Assembly (NCBI GenBank): GCA_902806595.1 | Contig: CADCXC010000009.1 | Coordinates: forward strand, 744,001 to 808,000 | Length of the DNA: 64,000 nucleotides | Direction: 5' to 3' | Source of the DNA: Pyrenopolyporus hunteri | Taxonomy: Eukaryota; Ascomycota; Sordariomycetes; Xylariales; Hypoxylaceae | In this document: positions 25,201 to 37,533 of the stretch, one piece after another | Layout: the number at the start of each line of letters is the position of its first letter | Numbering within the stretch: position 1 is the first letter of the stretch | Made by a program: the position numbers and the translations under genes | Notes under the pieces: model-generated | Databases searched by the model: none | The model's input: only the letters and a program-made list of their open reading frames with translations | What the model was told of the DNA's origin: nothing

Positions 25201-26290
25201 GTAGATAATTTCGGATTAAACTTCGATTGGCCGCTTTCCGGGTGCCCTAGAGGCCCGATGTGGAATTGCTATTATCGTGGCGGCGCCTCAGCGGGTTCAT
25301 TCATTTCGTTTTCTACGGCCACCTTGGTTCCGGCTGACGCACGAAGCAATGGTTCACACTTCAGCTTCCTACCTGATGATATCTAGACAGCTCTCATCCG
25401 CCCCTGGCGGGTCGTGCAACGCAATAGACTTAGATGCTGCAACCAATATGTTTTTCAGCTCTTCGTTGATACTGCTTAAGCTGGCTCATAGCAACATGTG
25501 TGAAGGCCAAAGGCCGAGCGACCTAAACAGCTAGACAGGTTTGCCTCCCGAAGCCGCGCTTCTGGCTGGACGACATGTCTACGACACAGCAGTCCAGAGC
25601 CGCCGAGCTGCCCATGCAACCTCAGCCCTGGTTCGATATCATGCAGGCTTACCTCGCGGTGTATTACATGCTCTTCCACCGTTGGCGCCGCCCAGGCTAG
25701 TCGGCCGGCCTCAGGCTTTAAACCATCGGGTCTAGGCTCTGCGGCCCTCGTGAATACAACGCCCTTGCAGCAACCCCCCATTCCTGTTGCTACCCACCAA
25801 CTCTTGTCAGCCAGCGAATTTACGCACGGGAACCCGTATCAGCAATAATACGGGGTTACACGTTATCTTCCCAAGTGGGGGGACTTTGCTCGATATTTTC
25901 GACGTGAAAATACGGCCCTAGTTCCGTAGTTGACAATTTCCTCCGTTCTGTCGGATAATGTATATTGTGGCTTCGGGGTTTGCCTTCGTCTCGACTCGCC
26001 GAGGCCTATGTGGACGTCGACGCTATTGCCCACAGACGTCGGGATAGCCATTCTCAGGAGAGACTTAGTCTTCCAATGGGATAACTGTAACGTGGTGGTC
26101 CCGGATCTATTCGTTCCCATTGAAAACCCTTAAGACCCCTAGGTTAATGAAGCTTTACATACCATACTCCCCCCCTTAGATCCATCACTCTTCAAAAATC
26201 ACGGGGCCGTGTTCCGTCGAAGTAAAAGATTTTGCTGCTTTCGTCCCGTATGCCTCATGGAAACCTGTCGCAGCCCGGTGACCCACTGCA
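22229..26290. other. 4-kb divergent intergenic region, no gene recognised
   Basis: Lies between trehalase (-) and the GT2 gene (+), so it holds both promoters. Short open frames occur on both strands (for example 25048-25386 plus and 25476-25781 minus), but none shows family features, consistent codon bias or intron partners. Direct repeats of GAGAGGATCGTGA type occur at about 22487-22515. An AT-richer patch spans about 24720-24860. Confidence 0.5.
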
Positions 26291-29228
26291 ATGAGCTTTT
26301 TCAAGTCCTACTTATTTCCTACGTACGGCAAGGGAAAGAGGGAAGATAATCGCAAGAAGCCTGTGGAGGAGTTCGATAAAAACGGACTTAACAATGAAGG
26401 TCCGGCAGATTCACCTCCGGCCATAGCGCCACCGACGAGGCACCATGAACTACCGCAGCCCGTACTCCCCCCGGTCTCGCAACCGGCCTCCATATACGCG
26501 GCGTCTCTATACGGCGCGGGGGATTTACAAAATGCCCGAGAAAGTATGGCCAATGTGAAGGCGGACGTTATGTGCAGTTGGCTATATCAGCGGCAGTTGG
26601 AGAGACAGTATGCTACTGGCATGTTGCCTGGAGAGGGTGCCGTACTTAAGACGGGCAGGAATAGCTATACGTGTTGTCCGCCGCAGCTCCGAGATATACA
26701 TCATGGTCTGTACGATATGTCGATGGAACTAAACGTTCGGGTCTGTACGGCTGGCTCACGCGTCGGGTTGTGCGAAATACTAACATCCTTTGTAGTGCGC
26801 CATGACGGTTAATACCAGGGTCATCAATATCATTCTTGCCTCGAGACGGACGACACATGACTATATCCCGCTTCCTGATGGCCTCCGCCTGCAGGTATTA
26901 CCGAATATGGGTGAGCTGCCGCGGTGCCAGAAGCATCACTTCGCCGCATTTATCCAGGATCTCCGGATTCTAGTCGTCTGGGATGATGAGCCAAAGAAGG
27001 TTCTGGCGCGGGCCGATGCTCTGGAAAGACAGCTAATGGGGATGATTTGGGACCCGGGGGAGGACGAAGAAGACCAGGATGAAGAGAGGGGAGGGAAAGG
27101 CGAGAAGAGTCAAAGTGCCGATGTTAACGTAACGGCCCTAGACCCGGAGACGGCCTCCGACGCGGAAAAGAGAGTGACCATGCTTAGCAGCCCATGCATC
27201 GTCGCCTTAACTTTAGCTCTCTGTATGGCCTGTATGGGTCTCGGTCTAAGGTCTCTAGCGTACGAAATCGGAGTCGATGGCTCGTACGTTCGACTGGCGC
27301 TCGTCGTCGTCATTCCGGTTGAGATGTGGGTGGCATTTTTCTTCTTCCAGTCGCTAATCACCAACCTGTTCCAAATATTCGGTCCCATATCCGCCGTCGA
27401 CCAGAACTCGAGGTTCTACTCCGGAAAACCTCCGAAGCGACTCAATCGGGAGACTCACGATCTGCCTCATGTGACCATCCAGATGCCTGTCTATAGGGAG
27501 GGCTTGAAGGGCGTCATCATGCCTACGGTTCAATCGCTCAAGCAGTGTATCTCGACTTATGAGCTGCAAGGTGGCTCCGCTAACATCTTCGTGAACGACG
27601 ACGGGCTGCAGCTCATATCCGAGAGTGAAGCGCAAGCCCGGCGCGAGTTTTACGAAGAGAACAACATCGGCTGGGTCGCTAGGCCGAAGCACAACCCGAA
27701 GCCGCAGGACGGAAGTCGGCCTTTTCTCCGGCGTGGCAAGTTCAAAAAAGCGTCAAATATGAATTACGCCATGATGGTGAGTAATCGTGTCGAAGATAAA
27801 CTCATGCAAGTTACCAGAGCTCCGGATTGGGCCCAGGATGACGAACAGGCTGCATATGAGCGGTGTCTTGGCGAAGTCCTTGAAGAGGATGAGGGCCGTA
27901 CTTGGGCTGGAGGCAATATTCGTTTCGGCGACTACATACTCATTATCGACTCGGATACTCGCGTACCGGCGGATTGCTTGCTAGATGCGGTGAGCGAGAT
28001 GGAACAGGCTCCTCAAGTGGCGGTATTGCAGTTCACTTCTGGCGTCATGCGGGTATCGACATCTTTTTTCGAAGGAGGGTGAGTTACCAGCCCATCTCTA
28101 TAAGAGTTACATATACAAAAATTCTGATACTAAAGCCTCCGCAGCGTTACGTGGTTCACCAACCTCATCTATTCGGCCATCACTTTCGTGGTGGCGAACG
28201 GCGATGCTTGTCCGTTTGTCGGCCACAACGCAATGCTGCGCTGGTCCGCCATCCAGGATGCTACCCCGTACACGGACGAGGACGGCTACGAGAAGTTCTG
28301 GTCCGAGTCGCATGTGTCGGAAGATTTCGAGATGTCTCTCCAACTCCAGTCCGCCGGATATGAGCTCAGATTCGCGTCCTATACCGGGGAGGGCTTTAAA
28401 GAGGGCGTCTCCCTGACAGTTTACGACGAATTAGCACGATGGGAGAAGTACGCATACGGCTGCAACGAGCTGATGTTTCACCCTTTGAGATACTGGCCTA
28501 CACGAGGCCCTATTACGCCTCTGTTTAGGAAATTCTTATTCTCAAGTATTCACCTGCCCAAGAAGCTAACCATCTGCGCATACATCGGTACCTACTATGC
28601 TATAGGGGCGTGCTGGCTCCTGACGCTTGCGAATTATTTCCTCTCCGGATGGTTCTTCGGGCTGTACGATAAATTCTACATAGACTCGTTCGCTATTTAC
28701 GTTTCGGTCATTGTAGTTTTCACCGGCCTTGGTAACTTCTCCCTTGCTATCTTGCGGTATCGACTAAACCAGCAGTCATTGCTGGAAGCTTGTGAGTCCA
28801 TCTTCTATCACCCTCACCGAATTGCTTCAAGCTAGGAAGGGATCGATCAGCTGACTGTGCGCGTTTTAGTCTGGGATAATATCAAGTGGATTCCGCTCAT
28901 GACCATCTTCCTTGGCGGCCTATCTCTACACGTCTCCCAGGCTCTGCTGAGCCATTTCTTCAGCATCGACATGACCTGGGGGGCGACGGCGAAGGAGGTC
29001 GAGCAGGTCAACTTCCTCGAGGAGATACCGCGGCTGCTACGGCGCTTCAAGGGCACCTTTGTCTGGTGCGCTCTTATGACCGCTCTCATGATATGCGCCT
29101 ATTTCGCGTTCCCCGTCCAGTGGAGAATCGTGCACTTGGCGTCCATCTGGCCGCTCGCTTGGACCGTCGGCTGCCATTTCCTGTTGCCGGTCGTGCTGAA
29201 CCCGGCACTCATGGTGTTTGCGTGGTGA
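26291..29228 (+). CDS. GT2-family polysaccharide synthase-like membrane glycosyltransferase
   Basis: Four exons (26291-26740, 26796-28078, 28145-28791, 28870-29228) give 912 residues; phases agree at every junction. Donors are GTCTGT, GTGAGT and GTGAGT, and acceptors TGTAG, CGCAG and TTTAG. Two hydrophobic segments (about 285-345) precede a cytosolic catalytic domain, and about five follow it. GT2 features seen are VNDDG (416-420), IDSDTR with the DxD (535-537), and SEDFEMSLQL (about 636-645), where the ED supplies the usual catalytic base. The product-binding QxxRW motif of cellulose, chitin and hyaluronan synthases is not present as such; ARWEKYAYG occupies that place. The architecture suggests processive synthesis and export of a cell-wall or extracellular beta-glycan from a UDP-sugar. 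It may belong with the fungal CelA/Tft1-like or a related uncharacterised group; I am not sure which. The first donor is weak, so the exon 1 end is the least certain point. Confidence 0.85.
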
Positions 29229-30970
29229 TATACGTTCTACCGTACCTACATATATGTACATTCACATGGAAACAAATCGTTGAGGGCGTGGGGGGTTATG
29301 GGTTCTGGGTTCTGGGTTCTGGATTCTAGACATTCTCTACAAATATCTTAACTAGGGGTTCATAATGGGGCTGGAATAGGATGGTAGACGGGATCTCTTA
29401 CTATTCTCCATCACGCGCCTCTACTACGACGGCGGCGTTGATGACTATGACTAATTTATTCCTTTCGAGCTGGGGTGGGCTCGGTGTGGCCTGTATTGGC
29501 ATTGACAACGGAAACTCGCCGACTAACGCAAATGGTACATTAATGCGTGTTCGGATAGATAGCTCGTGTAATAATAAAGTTGTTCCCCCAGCTATATGGT
29601 TGGCCCTGTGAAAGTTTATAACACCCCTATCTAAGATCTGAGAAGGCTGACTACCTACCTAGAGACAAGCATAGATAAGCATCGTTCAGCTACCTAGATG
29701 CCAGGAACCGGACATTCTAGGAAGGGATAATGCCACTGGTCTCAATGATAAGGACTCCGTAAATAGATGTGCTAATGGAAGATCCGACACGTTCAGGATA
29801 CGGGGTAGCCATTCGTCCGTTCTCTTTTCACTCGTCCTGTCTCTGTTCTATGAGCGGTGTGCGACATCCCTTGAGTGGTACGTAAGTAGGTGGTATGTAT
29901 ATCAATATCGGTGAAGAGCTGAAGGATGAAAATAGACCGTCGATGTCTCACGAGAGCTGCGGGTCAAACGCATAGGTACCTAGGTACCTACATAAGGATT
30001 CCTATAAAGGTACCTGGGCCGCACATACCCATTATCTTCGGTACTAGCCTCAAAAGATATAAGACTAACAGTTCCGCGTGCCTTCCCCCTGACAACTGCC
30101 TGAGACCTACATGTATATACGTAGGTAAGGCAGGTAGAGATGGCGTGCTGCGATTCGGTTAGGTAAAGGGCGGATCATAGCTGCCCCCAATGGCGATACT
30201 AGAACCGTCTAGCGCTGATCGATGCTCGTGGCCACGGCGAATTAGTCCCTCCAAATTTGACCCCACCTACCCGCTACAGGCAAGCTGGCAACTCTATCGA
30301 AACCTGCTAACGCCCGCGTTCCGGCGCGCTGATGGATCTGATAAAGGGCAATACGAAAGCAGGTACATTTCGTACCACGTAATACATGTACTTGCTCCAG
30401 TCGGGTTAGGTACTGTAAGTGGTAAGTACCTAGGTACCTCTTACTCAGGTAACGATTAAATACTTGAGGGTAGAAGTATACTTTATCGCCATGTATTATA
30501 CTTTAGATAGTGATGTGGCAGTTGCGGTGTCGATTCATGAAGAAGTACATTAGGTACCGTACCTTAGGTAGTTTACGTACGTGCATCCCACTTATAGTCG
30601 AGGTACCTGCTTACATGTACCTCTCTACGTATATGGATCCTCCAGAATAGGTACATACATCCCCATCCCACATACATCCCCCATACATCGCGCATACATC
30701 GTCCAAACATTAAACGCAACGGTTGGGGTTTGCCGGTTCGGGAGTTGTTCGTTGAGACCTCCTGGACAAGTTATATTTGACTCCAGGATCTCCAATTTTT
30801 TTTTCTTATTCGATGTCTTCCGCTCTCTGCCGGACCTATACTCTTGTTTCCCCTTCGTTTCTCTTGTCCTAACTCAGCCTCCCTCCCTGCTCGACTAGAT
30901 TCCCTTATCTCTAAATTTCGCCCTCCAACTTCCAACCAGCAACGTTAGCCTTCCCTCAGCCTTATCAAAC
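29229..30970. other. Intergenic, no gene recognised
   Basis: Contains the short tandem GGGTTCT run (about 29300-29325) and two palindromic GGTACCTAGGTACC-type words (29975-29988 and 30427-30438). A pyrimidine-rich 5' leader precedes the next gene (30790-30960). No open frame with family features. Confidence 0.5.
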
Positions 30971-32640
30971 ATGGCTCTCTTTGTAGACCTCGAGGAGGAA
31001 GCTGAACCGCCTCAGACGCATCATTACGGCCTGAAACCGGAGTGGAATGGCGAGCGGGCGAAACAGCAGCTCTCGGCCGGGGCGAATGGGTCGGATGGAG
31101 GAGCACAGAGCCAGACGGCTACGATAAATAGCGAACGTGAAAACCCGAACGAGCATAATGTGATGGTGGAGGCTCTCGGATGTTATCCGTAGGCAGACGC
31201 AACCTTCGCTTATGGCATTTCTACTTGCAGATCCTCCCCCTTGGCGGTCATACTTCTCGTCTGAGGCCGGGGGGAAGAAAGCTGACTCGACATCCACCAG
31301 TATCGTCATGGCCATCGCGTCGTCCATCGATCTCAACACCCTCGACAACCTGTCCCAGACCTGCCGCCAGGCGCGTCTGGCCCTCCTGCAGTACCGCAGC
31401 ACGCTTCTTGCCCACACCCTCCACTGCGTCAACGAGGACGTGCCCGTCGACCCCGAAGACACCTTCCGCTACCGCGCCCGAGCCGGGAACTGGTATTACA
31501 TGGAAGACGGTCGCACCGGGGACTACAATGGCAAGAGCGGGAACTGCGCGAGGGATATGGTGGCCGAATGTAGGCGGTGCGGGACCGTCGTCTGCCGGGT
31601 AAGCATCCTACGCCATGGTTCATGCTTACCGGGTCGTTATGGCAAGCCGTATTTAACGTTACACATGCTAGAACTGCGCCATCAAGCCGCCCGCTCCCAT
31701 CGCACTCCGCGACAGACATCGCCGGCTATGTATCCCGTGTAGCAAAGCTCCCCTCGGGAGTCTCGTAAAGCCGCCTTTACCCCCAGACACCCCCGTAGAC
31801 GCGGATGAAATGCAACGTGCGATATGCACCTGCGCTTCCAAAGCGGTCTGGCTCTGCCAACCCTGCGGGAGGAGTATCCGCGGCGCAGATAGCGACTACA
31901 AGTCGTACGTTGTCTCCTCGCCGCTCAACCCTCTCCTCCCCCCATTTTCATCCGGGCTAGCAAGCTAACAAATCTGACGTAGCATCTGGAAATGGCGCAA
32001 CCAATACGGTGAGGTTCTCGGCGGCCTTGGCACCGGCATCGGCGAAGGTGACCGGGGCGTGATCTGCGGTCGCGAAGCCGCGTGCTGCGGGTCCAAAGAG
32101 CGGGAACAAGAAACAGACTGCGACGCGGCAGACGCGCGGGAGCTGGATGAGAGCAATAATAATAATAACGGCCTCAACGGCACCGGCGCTCTATCCCTAT
32201 CACCATGGTCCACACCTTCACCCGCACCCTCTATCTCGGGCTCGCCGCCCTCCGAGCGCAGGACGCCCAGCCCGCAGCTGCGCCCCGGGTACGCGCGCCA
32301 CGAGATCGAGGGCATCGGCGGCGTGGTCAAGACCAAGCTGGTCTGCATCGTGCGCGTCGGCGCGTGCGTGCCCGAGTGGGAGGACGAGAAGAAAAGGGTG
32401 AGATCCTCGGACGAGAGGTCCAGGGTCGGAGCCGCAGTTGGTGTGGTTGGTGCTGGAGGGTTATCCCCGGGAAGAAGGATTATGAGGCGGTTAGGAAGGA
32501 GGGGGAGGGTGTTAGTGGGAGCGGGAGTGGGAGTGGGAATGGAAAATAAGGACGGGGTTTCTCCTATTTCCAGTTTCCTACTTCCTACTCATGCTCCTTG
32601 TTTCCTGCTTCTTGTTTCCTTCTTGTCCATGGGGTGCTAA
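30971..32640 (+). CDS. F-box, Cys-rich (zinc-binding) protein with an apparent C-terminal frameshift
   Basis: Exons are 30971-31188, 31301-31598, 31672-31904 and 31983-32640 (468 residues as read). Exon 1 joins exon 2 as ALGCYP-IVMAIASSIDL, restoring an F-box-like segment that continues LNTLDNLSQTCRQAR. Cysteine pairs follow: CRRCGTVVCR-NC, RRLCIPC, CTCASKAVWLCQPC and AACC, likely zinc ligands. The frame then holds through RHEIEGIGG and CVPEWEDEKK. From about 32392 the conserved continuation (EVQGRSRSWCGWCWRVIP) is found only in another frame, which ends at 32549; the frame in use instead gives a Gly/Val/Arg tail. One base missing from the A-run at 32392-32395 would explain this. Family: fungal F-box-like proteins of unknown target; a role in an SCF ubiquitin ligase is inference. 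Whether the frameshift is real or a sequence error cannot be told here. Confidence 0.75.
31598..31630 (+). promoter_or_regulatory. Hairpin covering a 5' splice site
   Basis: GGTAAGCAT (31598-31606) is perfectly complementary in inverted orientation to ATGCTTACC (31622-31630), with a 15-nt loop. The left arm contains the donor of intron 2 of the F-box gene. A stem could hide the splice site, but any regulatory effect is inference. Confidence 0.45.
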
Positions 32641-33806
32641 GCATAATATACATACATATATACATGGTGGAGCGACGGTGGGAGCGGTGGTGGGAGTGAT
32701 GGTATTGTGGGTGGGTTATGATATATAAGGTATACATACATACATACGCGCATACAATACCGCGTCTTGCGTCGTCCGCACTTAGATGGACTTACATCCT
32801 TATCTACCTACTCGTCTACCTAGGTAGGTATATAGGTGGGTAGATATGAGAAAGGGGTTCATCGGGTGTAGACGTCTATAGCTGGTGCCGACGAAGATAT
32901 AACTAATAGAGAAAAATGATACGGAATATGAATATGGATATGAAAAGTATGTGGAATGGGACATACGGGTCCTTCGGATAGGTTGAGTGACGCGATATTT
33001 GATAGGGATAACGAGGGAGTTTACTAATATATTACTGTTTCAGCGAGTGAGAGGGTATTACAAACTAACTAGCTCAAAGTATTGTCTGGGCGAGTCTCGA
33101 TTGGTATACGCTTACGCTTAACCAGAAGAGAGTGGACATGTCCTCGGAAATAAGCTATATCCTCTCTTCTTTAACTAGCCGCATCTTATCGGGCTGGTTA
33201 TGAGCTACGTTGATTCGATGCTAATGACAACATGTCTCTTAAGTTCTAAGCTGTAAGCTGTATGCTCCGAGTTTTAACCTCGATCTTTTAGCGATCGTAC
33301 ACTATATTCATCCCTTTTTCTTATCTTATGGTACATTGCTTATAGGTTGCTTTACTTCCTAGCTTCGGAATCTCATCTCTGCACCCTAGGTACTCATATA
33401 GCTTCACCTCTTGCTTCGCTTAGTCATCGGTCTCAATCGTAGCGCCTCATGATATTGCACAAGTCTCCGTACTGAGGATCTGTGATAGGAGGCATTGATC
33501 CCCTTCCTATCCCCGTCACCATTCCAATCCCATTCCATTGCTTCTCAGTGAGCGGGGATTGACCGTATTGTCCTCCCTTCCCTTTTCCACTTTTCCAGTC
33601 CCCATTCCTCCGAGGACGAACGGACCAAGCCACCCCCACCAACCAACTCCTTTATCCAGAAAGCGAGTGACCCGCTCGTTCTTAGATATAATCTACCTAG
33701 GTAGACAGACGGATAGGTAGGCAGGTAGACAGGCGGACAACCCTAGTCGACAAGCATCTCCCGACAAAAAAACCAAGCCACCCAATCAGCCAGCCAGCCC
33801 ACCAAC
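32641..33806. other. Convergent 3' intergenic region
   Basis: Lies between the F-box gene (+) and the L20 gene (-). It has short tandem words such as ACATACATAC (about 32732-32748) and CTACCTAGGTAGGTA (32816-32830), and a second such palindrome at about 33693-33705. No gene recognised. Confidence 0.55.
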
Positions 33807-34463
33807 TTACAAAGCATCCCTGAGCAGCAACGCCTTGCGCTTCGCGCGCTCCTCGCGGGCGCGCGAGCGGACGGGGCCCCAGCCGGCCTTGACGGCGTTG
33901 AGGCGGGCGCGGACGCGGTCGCGGTGCTCCTGGCTGGGGCGGCAGCACATGATGACGAAGAGGGGGTGGCAGTCGTAGCGGTTCGCGAGGCGGAGGACGC
34001 TCCAGCGTTCGGGGTCCTCGGAGCGCAGCCGGCGCATCTCCTCGACCTGCTCGCGCGTCACGTTGTACTTGCTGTCGTGGTGCGGCAGCTCCGGCGGGAG
34101 GTCGGGCTGCGCGCCGGCCCCCGAGAGGTCCGCGGACGACCGGAAGAGCTGCGTGATGTTGGCCTGCCGCCGCGGGTCGCTGCGCGGCAGGAACTTGAAG
34201 GGCGTGTGGTACACCGAGGCCGCGGAGGAGGGAGGGTTGTAGATCAGCTTGGTTGTCGCTTCCCCGGAGGAGAGGGAGGGCGGGAAGAAGGACGGGTGAG
34301 GCGCGATTTTCAGCGCGCGCTTGGTTCGTGCTGTGCTCGATTCGTGGCGCCGTTGTATCGTAGAGCGTGTTGTCGTTGCGACTGCTGTCGTCGCTCGGAA
34401 GGTGGCGGAGGAGGGCGTGGCGACGGACCGCAGCAGCGGCTTCACGAGGGATCGAGTCTCCAT
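33807..34463 (-). CDS. mrpl20: Mitochondrial large-subunit ribosomal protein L20 (mL58)
   Basis: A single exon of 218 residues beginning METRSLVKPLLRS. The N-terminus is rich in Arg, Ser and Thr with almost no acidic residues up to about residue 50, as expected of a mitochondrial presequence. The family blocks are LIYNPPSSAASVYHTPFKFL followed by PRSDPRR, then KYNVTREQVEEMRRLRSEDP, and the basic C-terminus KAGWGPVRSRAREERAKRK. Together these match the fungal mitochondrial ribosomal protein L20 family, which is fungus-specific. It acts in the mitochondrial ribosome large subunit. An upstream in-frame GTG is not needed; the ATG at 34463 is the natural start. GC is high in this frame and the complementary strand is also open, but only this strand gives a known protein. 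Confidence 0.9.
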   Translation of the reverse strand: METRSLVKPLLRSVATPSSATFRATTAVATTTRSTIQRRHESSTARTKRALKIAPHPSFFPPSLSSGEATTKLIYNPPSSAASVYHTPFKFLPRSDPRRQANITQLFRSSADLSGAGAQPDLPPELPHHDSKYNVTREQVEEMRRLRSEDPERWSVLRLANRYDCHPLFVIMCCRPSQEHRDRVRARLNAVKAGWGPVRSRAREERAKRKALLLRDAL

Positions 34464-37400
34464 TGTGATTGTGTCGTAGAAGTTCACCCTTGCTGGTTGA
34501 GATTGAAGACCGCCGGGCCTAAGAGAGGGAGGACTGATTCAATTGGGAATTGTTCTGTCTCGTTCCCCTCTCCGGGCTGGGACTGACCGTTGGGTTTGAT
34601 GGTGCCCGGTGGAAGTGAAATTCAGATAAAAATTTGTCGGAGGTTCCCACGGGCCGAGGGGCAAAGTGGAGAAAATACCTAGGTACCGAGTCATGTGACA
34701 TAGACTATAAGTGGGCTCTCGACCTTACATAAGGTGTTGACTCAATCCGTGTTTCTCCTGAGTACAGGTAGGTAGGTAGGTACGTGGTACAAAAATACCA
34801 ACATTATGTAAGCCCCTACCCCTGGGGCGGAAAAGACCGTTCATCGAAATTCCGACAGCTCAAGAGTCGAGCTGCCCACCTTCAACCCTCCAATCAACCT
34901 GCGTGTCCAATCACGTCCGACCAACCTCGTCAGGACCCAATCGAGATGGCAAACCCCTCATACATGTATCTTGAGAGAGGAAAGTGACGTACCGCAGGGT
35001 CGAGTGAAGTTTCATGTGCCAGACATGATCTCGCCAGATTCGTCCAATTGATTCAGCCTACATACCTGACATTGCCTGGCTGGTGCCCTCAATAACACGG
35101 ATCGTGGCCCGTCGTCCTATTCTCAGCATTGCTCTTGTGAGATGGGTGGGGAGAATGACCTTGTCGACCTATCCTCGTTCGGGGTCCCCTGTTCATTTTC
35201 CTTTCTCTTTTTTCCTTTTCCTTTCTTTTTGCGCATCACGAGATATGGCATCGGCGGCGTTGCTCTAAACCATCTCTGCCTGTGCATGCGCGCATACATT
35301 AACGTACCTGGATAGGCAAGATGGGCAAGATAGGCAAGATAGGCAACATTACACACATGTCTTAGATGTCCCGATCTGGGCACCTCTAGGCACCTCTGGG
35401 TCCCGGGATGGGAGGGACCCGGCAGTACTCGCGTACATAATGTTCTACATGAGTCTTCCTGCGTTGGAGAATCGGTCGTCAGTGGCGTGCTGCAATGCTG
35501 CAGTGGCTGCAAAGTCGCAAGTCGCGGTCAGGCTGTGTCAGCACTGATACTGCTGTTGTTGGGCCAAGTCGTCTCAACCCGTCCTTGTCGCCTATTTTCA
35601 GCCCGTGGGATCGCATTGGAAATTTATGCGACCGAGCTGCGGGATCTCAACAGGGCCCAATGGCTGGCTATTATCCTCCCCCGTTTTGAGACCTAGCTTG
35701 GTTCATCACCCGTTTCGTCGCGAGTAGATCGCCCATGACCACGGCGAAGAACAAAAATATAACAACATCATATGTACAAACATAGGACCGAGAACCTGAA
35801 GAAGGTTTAGCCGTTGGGTCCAGAGAAGACGATCGAAGGCCGTGCCGCCGAATACTAGCATTGCTAGCATTCGTTCCTCTCCCATCCTGCCCCCGTCCAC
35901 GCCCCCCTCTCGTTGGTCATTGGGCTATCTCGCGACCAGTGACGTCGCTTGTTGCGGGACCCCCTTTTTTAAGTACTGATGAGCAAGATACCCCAGGACT
36001 TGGATTATCATCAATATCCCCCCTCGCGTCCTGAATTCACTTGTGTTTACGTGACACTTGGTATTACCATCCGGGTTTCCAGTTTCTAGTGCAATCGAAG
36101 CAAGAAAATCGCTCCTCTCAATCTACCCTGACTTTATTGGTCTCGTGTCTGACAGTACACTTATATTAGCTTACACAACGATTTCTCGGGAACGCCAAGT
36201 GGCTCTCAGCACAAAAGCTTGCTTAGTAGGAGAAAAAAAAAAAAAAAGCAAGCTGAAGCAAGCAAGGAAGCAAGCATAATAATATATCGGATCGTATCTG
36301 TGTGAACCACGACCGTGACTAGAGGAGACGAGAAAAAAAAAATAAACCACCTGCAGATAGAATCTAAGCTCTATTATTAATTAAGTCATCCCGCCCTTAG
36401 CACCTTGATATTCTTTATCTTTTCTTTCCCCTTCTTCGCATCCCTTCCCCGAACTTGACGCTTGTTATTTTCGGGCTCTTTTAATGACCGGTGACCCGTC
36501 CCATGATCCAAGAGGTAACTCTACTTGGGTTAGTTTCGATACGGACTTCCCTGCGTACCCAATCTACTTCAGGTAGGGCGGGCCACTTATACAAAAACTC
36601 ATCCCTTCATTATCGTCGTCATTGTCGTCATCTTCATCTTTCTTCGAAGCGAACACACACAACGCGCAATATAACAACCTACGGTACAACGACAGCAACA
36701 CACAACACACGTATAACTAATTAAGGCCACCTGTTCGCCACGATCCATCAGCGTCATCAATACATACCGCAAATTGACGATCATCGCTGCCTATCATATC
36801 TGTCTCCTCATCTGTCAGCCTGGGGGTCTAGTCTTCTTACGTACTTGCGCAAAAGCGGATCGTCAACAGGGTCTCCACGGTTCCCCCTGCCCTGAACTGC
36901 ACACTTGCGTCGTGCCGTACCAATCTCGCCCTTCACCTACATCCACCTCTGCAACCGCATTCGTTGAGTCGCAGTCACAGTAACAGCAACAGGAACAGCA
37001 GCAGCAGCAGGAACAAGCGGCAGGGCAGGTAGACGCAGGAGAATTGGGGATTTTTCTACCATAGCGAAGGGGAAAAGGAAGAAAAAAAGGAAAATAAGAA
37101 GCAAGTGTTATTAGGTTGGACTTGATCAATTTACACGAGCGCATACTCCAACAAGAGGGTAAGTGGCAGTTCACCAAAGCCTACAGTTCCTAATCTATAT
37201 TGAAATACCCCGATAATCTATTATAACCCGTACTGCGGGAAAGAATAATGGATTGGGGCTATACCTCTCCTTTCGAGCCATAAGGCCTCCCCCCGTCCTT
37301 CTTTTTGCCTGGCATTGGATTTCTTCCTTGTAACCACAAACAGCATCGTTGCACTGCTTCGACTACGGAACGGGACATTTTCTGTTTGACATTCGCGTTC

Positions 37401-37533
37401 CTCGGCGTTGGCTCCGACGATTTTTTGGTCTCGTGCTAACGATCCCTCTTGGCATCTTCCAGAAATAAATATCACTCATTGAACGGTTACCCGTTAATCA
37501 CCCCATCATAAACCGCGGCACCGATCCACCACT
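34464..37533. other. 3-kb intergenic region, no gene recognised
   Basis: Lies between the L20 gene (-) and the disordered-protein gene (+), so it contains both upstream regions. Visible structure: a palindromic ACCTAGGTACC at about 34677-34687, a tandem run of a GATAGGCAAG-like 10-mer (about 35315-35350), and an A15 tract followed by AAGCAAGC words (36231-36275). Long pyrimidine-rich segments could be a 5' leader of the gene at 37534. Short open frames are unconvincing. Confidence 0.5.
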
